From an uncultured Comamonas sp. (GTDB taxonomy: Bacteria; Pseudomonadota; Gammaproteobacteria; Burkholderiales; Burkholderiaceae_C), in the NCBI GenBank assembly GCA_902175065.1, contig CABIIJ010000065.1:1-64000 (forward strand): a stretch of DNA of 64,000 bases, in the 5' to 3' direction. Position numbers and translations under genes: made by a program. Shown here one piece after another: positions 40,346 through 47,940 of the stretch. The notes beneath the pieces were generated by a model, which was given only the letters and a program-made list of their open reading frames with translations, was not told the origin of the DNA and did no database searches. Numbering within the stretch: the first letter of the stretch is position 1; each line of letters begins with the position of its first letter.

Positions 40346-40828
40346 ATGACGCTGCGCCACCATAGCCCACCACCGGTGCAGATGCGCGTCGCCCCCGGGC
40401 CGCTGTTGGGCGCAGGCGCTGCTGCCGTGGCCATCGTGGGGCTGCTGGCGCTGTTGTACTGGTGGGGTTTCAGCAGCGCGGCCTGGTGGCTGCGCGGGGC
40501 AGTGGCCGGGGTCTGGCTGGTGGCGGTACTGCTGGCTGTCCGGGCGTGGCGGCGTTTGCCGGCCGGGGTCTTGCGCTGGGATGGGCAAGGCTGGCTTTGG
40601 CAGCCCCGACTGCGGCCAGGTGAACCGGGCAGTGAGCAGGATTTTGTAGCGCTCACCACCCTCCAGACGGTGTTTGACGCACAGTTTGCTATCGGATTGC
40701 GTTGTACCATCGGCGCAAGGCGCTATTTTTTCTGGTTGCAGCGCAGTGCCAACCCTGGATGCTGGGATGCCGTGCGGCGTGCGGTATATTCCAGCGCTTT
40801 GGTCACGCCACCGCAGGTGGTGCCGTGA
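40346..40828 (+). CDS. Small membrane protein, YgfX/CptA-like
   Basis: The 160-residue protein has two hydrophobic helices (about residues 20-43 and 48-66). A soluble C-terminal part contains LRWDGQGWLWQP and RRYFFWLQRSANPGCWDAV. This layout resembles YgfX/CptA-type small inner-membrane proteins, but sequence identity cannot be judged by eye, so the function is left open. It lies between the fabF terminator and rpoE, with 31 bases to the rpoE ATG. No Shine-Dalgarno better than a weak purine tract (TGAAGCGGG in the terminator arm) was seen. Confidence 0.65.
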   Translation: MTLRHHSPPPVQMRVAPGPLLGAGAAAVAIVGLLALLYWWGFSSAAWWLRGAVAGVWLVAVLLAVRAWRRLPAGVLRWDGQGWLWQPRLRPGEPGSEQDFVALTTLQTVFDAQFAIGLRCTIGARRYFFWLQRSANPGCWDAVRRAVYSSALVTPPQVVP

Positions 40829-40859
40829 CTGGCGTTTCTTCTCACCCGCTTTGGCGTTC

Positions 40860-41489
40860 ATGACGGTAGTCCCCTTGCCCCTTTCTTCCAACGACAGCGA
40901 TCTGCAACTGGTGCAGCGCACGGTGGCGGGCGACCAGCGGGCATACGAGCTGCTGGTGCTGAAATACCAGCGCCGCATCGAGCGCCTGGTGGCCCGCATG
41001 GTGCGGGACCATGATCTGGTGCAGGACATTGCCCAGGAGACGTTTCTGCGTGCCTACCGGGCGCTGCCGCAGTTTCGCGGCGAGGCGCAGTTCTACACCT
41101 GGCTGTACCGCATCGCGGTGAATACGGCCAAGAAATTCCTCATGGATATGCGCCGTGACCCGGTGCTGACCGAAAGCGCCCTGGCACCCGTGCAGGACGA
41201 CGAGGAAACTTTTCGCAACCGCCACGAACCAAGCACGGACGAGACGCCCGAGACGGTGCTGGCGGCGCAGGAAATTGCGGCTGCCGTGCAGGCGGCGATG
41301 GAGGCCTTGCCCGAAGAACTGCGCCAGGCGGTCACGCTGCGCGAGATCGAGGGCTTGAGCTACGACGAGATTGCCCAGGCCATGGGCTGTCCCATCGGCA
41401 CGGTGCGTTCGCGTATTTTTCGGGCACGGGAGGCGATTTCAGCGCGGGTCAAGCCGTTGCTGGAACGCCAAACGGGCAAGCGGTGGTAA
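40860..41489 (+). CDS. rpoE: Sigma-E type ECF sigma factor
   Basis: RpoE directs transcription of the cell-envelope stress response. The 209-residue protein has sigma region 2 (YELLVLKYQRRIERLVARMV, DLVQDIAQETFLRAYRALPQ, FYTWLYRIAVNTAKKFL). Region 4 has MEALPEELRQAVTLREIEGL, then SYDEIAQAMGCPIGTVRSRI. ATG at 40860 gives MTVVPLPLSSNDSDLQLVQR; an open upstream extension overlaps the preceding small gene in another frame and is rejected. Its anti-sigma gene follows by 39 bases. The autoregulatory sigma-E promoter that would be expected was not recognised. Confidence 0.96.
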   Translation: MTVVPLPLSSNDSDLQLVQRTVAGDQRAYELLVLKYQRRIERLVARMVRDHDLVQDIAQETFLRAYRALPQFRGEAQFYTWLYRIAVNTAKKFLMDMRRDPVLTESALAPVQDDEETFRNRHEPSTDETPETVLAAQEIAAAVQAAMEALPEELRQAVTLREIEGLSYDEIAQAMGCPIGTVRSRIFRAREAISARVKPLLERQTGKRW

Positions 41490-41528
41490 CGAGGGGATGC
41501 GGGCTGTCCGCAAACAGCAGGTAGAACC

Positions 41529-42164
41529 ATGAAGGACGATGTTGTAAATACGCAGGAATTGCTTTCGGCACTGGTCGATGGCGAGTTGACAGGGATCGAA
41601 CTGGAACAGGCTTTGGCCGTGGCCGAAGATGCCCAGGGGCAGCGCAATTGGCAGCTCTACCATCTGGTGGGCGATGTGCTGCGCTCGCCCGATCTGGCGC
41701 ATCACAGCCAGCGTGATGTGCTGACTGGACTGCGGGCCCGGTTGGCGCAGGAGCCGCCGCTGCAAAGCACCCAGGAAACCGCTTTGCAGCTGGCGCCTGG
41801 CGTGCTGGAGCAGGTGCAGGCGCCCGCTGCGGTGCGTGACCAGGCGGCCAATGCGTCGGTGTTCCGTTGGAAGCTGGCGGCCGGCTTTGCCTCGATTGCG
41901 GCGGTGGCCGCCGTGGGCTGGCAGGTCATGGCTTTGCAGGCGGCGGCACCTGTCGGCGGGGCGCAACTGGCACAAAACGCGGCTCCGGCCGTCGTGGCGG
42001 TGGCGGCCGACGACGGCAGGACCGTCATGCTGCGTGACCCGAATCTGGATGCCCTGCTGGCCTTGCACGAGCAATATGCCAATCGCCCGGGTTTGCAGGT
42101 ACCGGCCGATTTCTTGCGCAATGCCAGCCTGGCGCATACGGGCGGCCCGCAGCGGGCGCCGTAA
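41529..42164 (+). CDS. rseA: Anti-sigma-E factor RseA/MucA
   Basis: This single-pass inner-membrane protein holds RpoE inactive until cleaved under envelope stress. The N-terminal cytoplasmic domain (ELLSALVDGELTGIELEQAL, WQLYHLVGDVLRS) is the RseA_N signature. A short membrane segment (FASIAAVAAVGWQVMAL) is near residues 119-135. The periplasmic tail is about 75 residues and includes DPNLDALLALHEQYANRPGL. RseB/MucB and the MucD protease, normally next in the operon, are absent here. A GGGGCCGATCGGCCCC hairpin closes the unit. Confidence 0.92.
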   Translation: MKDDVVNTQELLSALVDGELTGIELEQALAVAEDAQGQRNWQLYHLVGDVLRSPDLAHHSQRDVLTGLRARLAQEPPLQSTQETALQLAPGVLEQVQAPAAVRDQAANASVFRWKLAAGFASIAAVAAVGWQVMALQAAAPVGGAQLAQNAAPAVVAVAADDGRTVMLRDPNLDALLALHEQYANRPGLQVPADFLRNASLAHTGGPQRAP

Positions 42165-42190
42165 ACTCCTTTCTTTCCTATCTTGTTCTG

Positions 42191-42216
42191 CGGGGCCGAT
42201 CGGCCCCGTTGTCGTT
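42191..42216 (+). terminator. Terminator after rseA
   Basis: CGGGGCCGATCGGCCCCG is a perfect 18-base palindrome followed by TTGTCGTTT. It ends the rpoE-rseA unit 27 bases past the rseA stop and 13 bases before the next gene. Confidence 0.75.
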
Positions 42217-42228
42217 TGAGGCGTTGTT

Positions 42229-43020
42229 GTGGTCACTCGCAAAAAAAGCAAGGCAGCGGCAGAGCTGCCCACGGTCAGTATCTCGGAGGGTGAAATCGCC
42301 CGCTACCTGCACCTGGGCACGCCCTGGGTGCAAGGTTCGATGCGCCTGAAAGACCCGTTCGTGCTGGACCTGGAGTACGTCCAGCGCATGATGGCCTGGC
42401 TGCTGTTTACTCCAGTCGACGAGGATTTGACCGCGCTGCACGCCGTGCAGCTGGGCCTGGGCGCGGCGGCGCTGACCAAGTTCCACCACAAGGTGCTGGG
42501 GATGCGCACGACGGCCATCGAGATCAACCCCCAGGTGATTGCCGCCTGCCGGGGCTGGTTCAAATTGCCGCCGGACAATGAGCGCTTGCAGGTGTTGCAG
42601 GCCGATGCGGGGGCAGAAATTCGCCGCCCGCACTGGCAGGGGGCCGTCCATGCGCTACAGGTCGATCTGTACGACCACGATGCCGCCGCCCCGGTGCTGG
42701 ATAGCCCGGACTTCTATGCCGACTGCCGCGCCCTGCTGGCCCCGGAGGGCTGCATGACGGTGAACCTGTTTGGCCGGCGCAGCAGCTACGCCGCCAGCCT
42801 GGAGAAGATTTGTGCGGCCTTCGGGCCGGACAACGTCTGGGCGTTCAAGCCCACGCGCGAGGGCAACACCATCGTCCTGGCCCTGCGCGTGGCGCAGCCG
42901 CGGGACGTGCTGCAACTGCAAGGCCGGGCGCAGGCGGTGCAGGCGCAATACCAGCTTCCGGCGACGAAATGGTTGAAAGTGTTGCGTCCCGTCGCCGAAA
43001 GCGCGGCTTGCGGGAGGTAG
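42229..43020 (+). CDS. Spermidine-synthase-like protein
   Basis: The 263-residue protein has a methyltransferase-type Rossmann fold of the SpeE family. LEYVQRMMAWLLF, AVQLGLGAAALTKFHHKVLG, TAIEINPQVIAACRGWF, VLQADAGAEI and LQVDLYDHDAAAPVLDSPDF follow the usual order. The DxxD-type residues that bind polyamine are hard to recognise, so a true polyamine synthesis role is uncertain. Such genes are often labelled only spermidine synthase-like. GTG at 42229 is the assumed start. A palindromic element follows three bases after the stop. Confidence 0.8.
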   Translation: MVTRKKSKAAAELPTVSISEGEIARYLHLGTPWVQGSMRLKDPFVLDLEYVQRMMAWLLFTPVDEDLTALHAVQLGLGAAALTKFHHKVLGMRTTAIEINPQVIAACRGWFKLPPDNERLQVLQADAGAEIRRPHWQGAVHALQVDLYDHDAAAPVLDSPDFYADCRALLAPEGCMTVNLFGRRSSYAASLEKICAAFGPDNVWAFKPTREGNTIVLALRVAQPRDVLQLQGRAQAVQAQYQLPATKWLKVLRPVAESAACGR

Positions 43021-43023
43021 TGT

Positions 43024-43194
43024 CCTAGGGATGCTCTGCACAAATCGAGCGGTAAGCCTGCGCTGCGGATCGGGATGGGATGCAAGGCGCAAACCGCAGG
43101 GATAGCCGTAGCTATCGCGAGGATTTGCAACGCCGCAGACCGCCCGAGGCCGCAGATGCAGGCGGCGCGGTGATTTGTGCAGAGCATCCCTAGG
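43024..43194. mobile_element. Palindromic MITE-like element with perfect 23-base ends
   Basis: The left end CCTAGGGATGCTCTGCACAA (plus ATC) is repeated exactly inverted at the right end, 43172-43194. The interior holds the reverse complement of the core seen in the other elements: ATGCAAGGCGCAAACCGCAG, the small hairpin ATAGCCGTAGCTAT, then GGATTTGCAACGCCGCAG. The termini do not resemble the GAACCTGTTT ends of the others. It lies 40 bases before the DUF3422 start. No protein is encoded. Confidence 0.8.
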
Positions 43195-43233
43195 GATGCC
43201 GCACAATCGCCGGTTTCACTTGCCCTTCCTGCC

Positions 43234-44547
43234 ATGCCAGTTGTGCCCCAGCCCGCCCAGCACCCGCAACGTGCCTTGCTGCATAACGAAATCCACGCCC
43301 GCCCGCCGGAGTCGGTGCAGGCGCCTGCCGTGCTCACCCACATGGTCATGGTCTGCGACAGCGCCCAGCGCGAGGCCAGCCGCCAGCATCTGGCCGCCCT
43401 GCTGCGCGACCACCACCGCAGCGTGCCTGATGAGAGCACCACCCACGTGCGTGTCGACCTGGGCGGCCTGCGCGTGCGTTGGGAGCTGCACACGGAGTTC
43501 GTCAGCTGGACCTTCCAGGTAGCCCTGCCGGCCGATACGGTGCTGGATACGCGCAGCCCGCCCACGGCGGCCGAGGAAGTGCCCCAGGCCTGGCTGGCCG
43601 CCCTGCCGGGGCAGTGCCTGGGCTGCATCCACATCTGGCTGGTGCAACCGGCACAGTGCGGCAGCGGCGGCATGGAACATGTGGTGGCCCAGTTGCTGAA
43701 TGCGGACACGCTGGCCGGCTCCCTGGTGCACCGGGGGCAGACGCAGGTGTGTACCGACTTTGCCATCCACGCCGATGGCTGTTCGCGCATGTTGGTGCAG
43801 CCCGGCCTGGAGATCTCGGCCCCGCGCCTGGGGCGGCTGGTGCAGCGCCTGCTGGAGATCGAAACCTACCGCATGATGGCGCTGCTGGCCATGCCCGCTG
43901 CCCGGCACGCCGTGGCCGTGCTGGGTCATGCCGAGCAGGAGCTGGCCGAGCTGGCGCAGGCCATTCGCCAGGCCGACCGCCGCTCCGAACCGGCACTGCT
44001 CGACCGCCTCACGCGCCTGGCCGGGCAGGTGGAGAGCGAGTACGCCGCCAGCCATGCCCGCTTTTCGGCCAGTCGGGCATATTTCGAGCTGGTGGAGAAG
44101 CGCATTCTCGATTTGCAGGAGGAGCGCCTGTCGGGCTTCCTGAGCTTTCAGGAATTCATGGCCCGGCGTCTGGCCCCGGCCCGCAGCACCTGCGAATGGG
44201 CGGCGCGGCGGCAGAATGCCCTGTCCGAGCGTGTCTCGCGCGTGAGCAACCTGCTGCGTACCCGCGTCGAGATCGAGCAGCAGCAAAGCAGCCAGCAACT
44301 GCTGGGCAGCATGAACGAGCGCCAGGCCATGCAGCTCAAACTGCAATCGACGGTGGAGGGCCTGTCGGTGGCGGCGATCACCTACTACATCACCGGCCTC
44401 ATCAGCTACCTGGCCAAGGGGGCGCACGGCCTGGGCTGGCCGCTGTCGGCGGAGAGCACGGCGGCGCTGGCGATTCCGGTCGTGGCCTTCGGGGTCTGGT
44501 GGTCGCTGCGGCGGCTGCACCATAAACTGTTTGGTGCCAGGCATTGA
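43234..44547 (+). CDS. DUF3422-family membrane protein
   Basis: The 437-residue protein belongs to an uncharacterised proteobacterial family. The N-terminal LLHNEIHARPPE motif (about residues 14-25) is the family hallmark, and the central soluble region is mostly helical. The C-terminal half has a likely coiled coil (about residues 245-365). It ends with two membrane segments (around 385-400 and 407-430) and a basic tail. By analogy it could be a membrane-anchored scaffold, but no activity is known. ATG at 43234 is preferred over GTG at 43177, which lies in the terminal repeat of the element. Confidence 0.85.
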   Translation: MPVVPQPAQHPQRALLHNEIHARPPESVQAPAVLTHMVMVCDSAQREASRQHLAALLRDHHRSVPDESTTHVRVDLGGLRVRWELHTEFVSWTFQVALPADTVLDTRSPPTAAEEVPQAWLAALPGQCLGCIHIWLVQPAQCGSGGMEHVVAQLLNADTLAGSLVHRGQTQVCTDFAIHADGCSRMLVQPGLEISAPRLGRLVQRLLEIETYRMMALLAMPAARHAVAVLGHAEQELAELAQAIRQADRRSEPALLDRLTRLAGQVESEYAASHARFSASRAYFELVEKRILDLQEERLSGFLSFQEFMARRLAPARSTCEWAARRQNALSERVSRVSNLLRTRVEIEQQQSSQQLLGSMNERQAMQLKLQSTVEGLSVAAITYYITGLISYLAKGAHGLGWPLSAESTAALAIPVVAFGVWWSLRRLHHKLFGARH

Positions 44548-44556
44548 CAAAAAGAA

Positions 44557-44634
44557 GAGCTGCTTCCACTCTGCAGCACTTGTTTTAAGGTTTGAATTTG
44601 TCTGAAAATGAATCTGTGCAAGCGCAAGCAGCTC
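44557..44634. repeat. AGCT-type hairpin repeat overlapping a gene start
   Basis: The left arm GAGCTGCTTCCACTCTGCA pairs imperfectly with the right arm TGCAAGCGCAAGCAGCTC. The middle has TTTAAGGTTTGAATTTGTCT, where the usual TTTCAGG segment is diverged. The right half is read as the N-terminus of the following transporter gene. Confidence 0.65.
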
Positions 44635-45521
44635 AGAAAAAAGTAGCTACCGGCCTGACCCTGGCCGCCCTGGGCGCCGTGGGGTTCAGCGGCAAGGCCA
44701 TCATCGTCAAGCTGGCCTACCGCTACGGGGTGGATGCCGTCACCCTGCTGATGTACCGCATGCTGTTTTCCCTGCCGATTTTCCTGCTCATGGCATGGTG
44801 GGCCGGGCGGGGTCAAAGGCCGCTGACGCGCCAGGATAGGTGGGGCATTCTGGGCCTGGGGTTTTCCGGTTACTACCTGGCCAGTTTTCTGGACTTTGCC
44901 GGGCTGGCGTACATCACGGCGGCGCTGGAGCGGCTGATCTTGTACCTCAACCCCACTTTGGTGGTGCTGCTGGGCTGGGTGTTCTACCGCCGGGGCGTCA
45001 CGCGCGGGCAGCTCCTGGGCATGGCGCTCAGTTACGGCGGCGTGCTGCTGGTGTTCGGCCACGAGGTCGGTGCCCAGGGCGAACACGCCATTCTGGGGGC
45101 GCTGCTGGTGCTGGGCAGCGCCATCAGCTATGCCGTGTACCTGGTCTACAGCCATCAGCTGGTGCAGCGTCTGGGGGCACTGCGGCTGGTCGGGCTGGCT
45201 ACCAGCGTGGCCTGCGTGCTGTGTCTGTTGCAGTTTGTCCTGATGCACCCGCTGTCGGCGGCACTGGTGCCTGCGCCGGTGCTGTGGCTGTCCATCCTCA
45301 ACGCCACCTTGTGTACCGCAGCTCCGGTGGTGATGGTGATGCTGGCGGTGGAGCGCATCGGCGCCGGCATGGCCGCGCAGGCCGGGATGATCGGGCCGCT
45401 CTCGACCATCGTCCTGGCGCTGTGGCTGCTGGACGAGCCGGTCAACGCCTGGATGCTGGGCGGCACCGTGCTGGTGATGGTGGGCATCTACGTCTTCACC
45501 CGCATGGCGCGTAAGGCTTAA
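44598..45521 (+). CDS. EamA-family (DMT) transporter
   Basis: This ten-helix inner-membrane carrier of the drug/metabolite superfamily has 307 residues. Two EamA repeats are visible: GLTLAALGAVGFSGKAIIVK through GQLLGMALSYGGVLLVFG, and ILGALLVLGSAISYAVYLVY through DEPVNAWMLGGTVLVMVGIY. The transported compound is unknown. The start is a TTG at 44598, with AAGG seven bases upstream; another TTG lies at 44592. Both, and about the first 13 codons, fall inside a hairpin repeat, so the N-terminus is probably a recent addition. No ATG precedes the first helix. Confidence 0.82.
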   Translation: MSENESVQAQAAQKKVATGLTLAALGAVGFSGKAIIVKLAYRYGVDAVTLLMYRMLFSLPIFLLMAWWAGRGQRPLTRQDRWGILGLGFSGYYLASFLDFAGLAYITAALERLILYLNPTLVVLLGWVFYRRGVTRGQLLGMALSYGGVLLVFGHEVGAQGEHAILGALLVLGSAISYAVYLVYSHQLVQRLGALRLVGLATSVACVLCLLQFVLMHPLSAALVPAPVLWLSILNATLCTAAPVVMVMLAVERIGAGMAAQAGMIGPLSTIVLALWLLDEPVNAWMLGGTVLVMVGIYVFTRMARKA

Positions 45522-45559
45522 GCAGAGAGAATCCCTCTTTTCGTGAAGGAGACAAAACC

Positions 45560-46384
45560 ATGGATTTAGGCATTGCCGGTAAATGGGCGCTGGTCTGCGC
45601 CGCCAGCAAGGGGCTGGGCCTGGGCTGCGCCCAGGCGCTGGTGGCCGAGGGCGTGAACGTGGTCATCAATGCCCGCACCGAAGGCCCCTTGCAGCAAGCG
45701 GCGGAAAAACTCAGAGCCACTGCCGCAGACTGGGCCAAAGCTGGCGGGCAGAAAGCGCCGGAAGTGATCGCCGTGGCGTGCGACATCACCACTGCGCAAG
45801 GCCGTGCGGCGGTATTGAATGCTGCCGGTGGCCCGGGGGTGGATTTCGATATTCTGGTCAACAACGCCGGCGGCCCGCCGCCCGGCGATTTCCGTGACTG
45901 GCAGCGCGAGGCATGGATCCGGGCGGTGGATGCCAACATGCTCACCCCGATCGAATTGATCCGGGCCGTGGTCGACGGCATGGCGGCCCGGGGGTTTGGC
46001 CGCATCGTGAACATCACCTCCAGCGCAGTGAAAGCGCCGATCGACATCCTGGGGCTGTCCAACGGCGCCCGCAGCGGCCTGACCGGGTTCATCGCCGGGC
46101 TGGCCCGCTCCGACCTGGCGGCCCGGGGCGTGACCATGAACAACCTGCTGCCGGGCAAGTTCGATACCGACCGCCTGCAGGCCACTTTTGTCAGCACGGC
46201 CGGCAAAACCGGGCAAACACCCGAGCAGGTGCGTGCTACTCAGCAAGCCCAGGTGCCCGCCGGGCGCTTTGGCACGCCCGCAGAGTTCGGGGCGATCTGC
46301 GCCTTCCTGTGCAGCCAGCAGGCCGGGTATGTGAACGGGCAGAACATCCTGCCCGATGGCGGGTTGTACCCCGGCACGTTCTGA
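45560..46384 (+). CDS. SDR-family protein lacking the catalytic Tyr-Lys pair
   Basis: The 274-residue protein has the SDR fold: CAASKGLGLG in place of TGxxxGIG (13-22), NNAGG (101-105), Ser154 in NITSSAV, and a FabG-like end GQNILPDGGLYPG. At the position of Tyr-xxx-Lys, 13 residues after Ser154, it reads SNGAR (167-171), so Tyr is replaced by Ser and Lys by Arg. Normal hydride-transfer chemistry is therefore doubtful. A subgroup of FabG-like SDRs with altered motifs is known. AAGGAG precedes the ATG. It follows the EamA gene by 38 bases and is convergent with dctA. Confidence 0.88.
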   Translation: MDLGIAGKWALVCAASKGLGLGCAQALVAEGVNVVINARTEGPLQQAAEKLRATAADWAKAGGQKAPEVIAVACDITTAQGRAAVLNAAGGPGVDFDILVNNAGGPPPGDFRDWQREAWIRAVDANMLTPIELIRAVVDGMAARGFGRIVNITSSAVKAPIDILGLSNGARSGLTGFIAGLARSDLAARGVTMNNLLPGKFDTDRLQATFVSTAGKTGQTPEQVRATQQAQVPAGRFGTPAEFGAICAFLCSQQAGYVNGQNILPDGGLYPGTF

Positions 46385-46411
46385 TCGTTACCGGGGCCGG
46401 GTGCCAGGCGC

Positions 46412-47788
46412 TCAGGCCGACAGGGATACCGGCTGGGCCACGGTGGCCGTGCTGGCGGTGGCGGGCAGGGCCGTGGTGGCAGGAGCAGCAGGAGCGGGCG
46501 TGGCCGTGCCGTCCAGCGTGGCACGCAGGCGTTCCATGTCCACGCCCTTTTCCCAGCGCGAGACGACCACGGTGGCCACGGCGTTGCCGATGAAGTTGGT
46601 CAGGGAGCGGCATTCGCTCATGAAACGGTCCACGCCCAGAATCAGCGCCATCCCGGCCACGGGCACTTCGGGCACCACGGCCAGCGTGGCCGCCAGGGTG
46701 ATGAAGCCTGCGCCCGAGACCCCGGCTGCCCCCTTGGACGAGAGCATGGCCACCAGCAGCAGCATGATCTGGTGGCCCAGGGTCAGATCGATGTTCGTGG
46801 CCTGGGCAATGAACAGCGCTGCCAGCGTCATGTAGATGTTGGTGCCGTCCAGGTTGAAGGAGTAGCCCGTGGGCACGACCAGGCCGACGATGGACTTCTT
46901 GCAACCGGCTTTTTCCATCTTTTCCATCAGCGAAGGCAGGGCCGATTCGGACGAGGAGGTGCCCAGCACCAGCAGCAGCTCTTCCTTCAGGTAGCGGATC
47001 AGCTTGAACACCGAGAAGCCGCAGGCGCGTGCCACGGTGCCCAGCACCACCACCACGAACAGCAAAGAGGTCAGGTAGAAGGCCAGCACCAGCTCGGCCA
47101 GATTCAGCAGCGAACCCAGGCCGAACTTGCCGATGGTGTAGGCCATGGCCCCGAAGGCGCCGATGGGTGCGGCCTTCATGATGATGCTGACCAGCTTGAA
47201 CACGGGCTTGGTCAGCGCCTCGAAGAAGTGCAGCACCGGCTTGCCCGCGTCGCCCGTCATGGCCAGCGAAATGCCGAACAGCACGGCCACCAGCAGCACC
47301 TGCAGGATGTTGTCGCCCACGAACGGGCTGATCAGCGTCTTGGGGATGACGTCCATCAGGAAGTTGGTCAGCGTCATGTCGTGGGTCTTGGCCACGTAGC
47401 CTTTCACGGCGGTCTGGTCCAGGTCGGCGGGGTTGATGTTCATGCCCGCGCCGGGCTGCACCACGTTGGCCACGATCAGGCCCACCACCAGCGCCAGGGT
47501 GGAAAAGGTCAGAAAGTAGGCCATGGCCTTGCCGAAGACCCGGCCCACGGCGCTCAACTGCGTCATGCCCGCGATGCCGGTGACGATGGTCAGGAAAATC
47601 ACCGGCGCGATGATCATCTTGATCAGCTTGATGAAGGCATCGCCAAACGGCTTCATGGCTTCGCCGTAGGCCGGTTCGAAGTAACCCAGCAGGATGCCGG
47701 CCACGATGGCAAAGACCACCTGGAAGTACAACTGGCGGTAGAACGGGAGCTTGAGCTGGGCAATGGTCTCGGCATGAATCGGGTGCAT
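46412..47788 (-). CDS. dctA: C4-dicarboxylate:cation symporter
   Basis: DctA imports succinate, fumarate and malate with protons. The 458-residue protein has the family signatures [36 protein letters not shown] and [20 protein letters not shown], then [20 protein letters not shown] and [23 protein letters not shown] at 47788 gives the standard [20 protein letters not shown] start; a longer frame to 47821 is less likely. It is divergent from a DctB-like hybrid kinase, and this pairing suggests that the kinase controls dicarboxylate uptake. The C-terminal tail is Ala/Thr-rich. Confidence 0.96.
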   Translation of the reverse strand: MHPIHAETIAQLKLPFYRQLYFQVVFAIVAGILLGYFEPAYGEAMKPFGDAFIKLIKMIIAPVIFLTIVTGIAGMTQLSAVGRVFGKAMAYFLTFSTLALVVGLIVANVVQPGAGMNINPADLDQTAVKGYVAKTHDMTLTNFLMDVIPKTLISPFVGDNILQVLLVAVLFGISLAMTGDAGKPVLHFFEALTKPVFKLVSIIMKAAPIGAFGAMAYTIGKFGLGSLLNLAELVLAFYLTSLLFVVVVLGTVARACGFSVFKLIRYLKEELLLVLGTSSSESALPSLMEKMEKAGCKKSIVGLVVPTGYSFNLDGTNIYMTLAALFIAQATNIDLTLGHQIMLLLVAMLSSKGAAGVSGAGFITLAATLAVVPEVPVAGMALILGVDRFMSECRSLTNFIGNAVATVVVSRWEKGVDMERLRATLDGTATPAPAAPATTALPATASTATVAQPVSLSA

Positions 47789-47888
47789 ACGGAATCTTCC
47801 ACGGGCAACGGTTGGCACCACGCAGGTGCAGGTGCCCGGTTTTTACCTGCCCTGCAGGCAGATGCCGATAACCTATTGGTATTAGAAA

Positions 47889-47928
47889 GAAGCTGTTCGC
47901 GATCTCCGTGCGGGTGTGCAGTCGCGGG
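47889..47928. repeat. Solo end of the palindromic element family
   Basis: GAAGCTGTTCGCGATCTCCG and the following GCGGGTGTGCAGTCGCGG closely match the left end of the element at 1786-1946. The remainder of an element is missing. It lies within the dctA-kinase promoter region, 13 bases before the kinase ATG. Confidence 0.6.
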
Positions 47929-47940
47929 CACACTTGCGCC

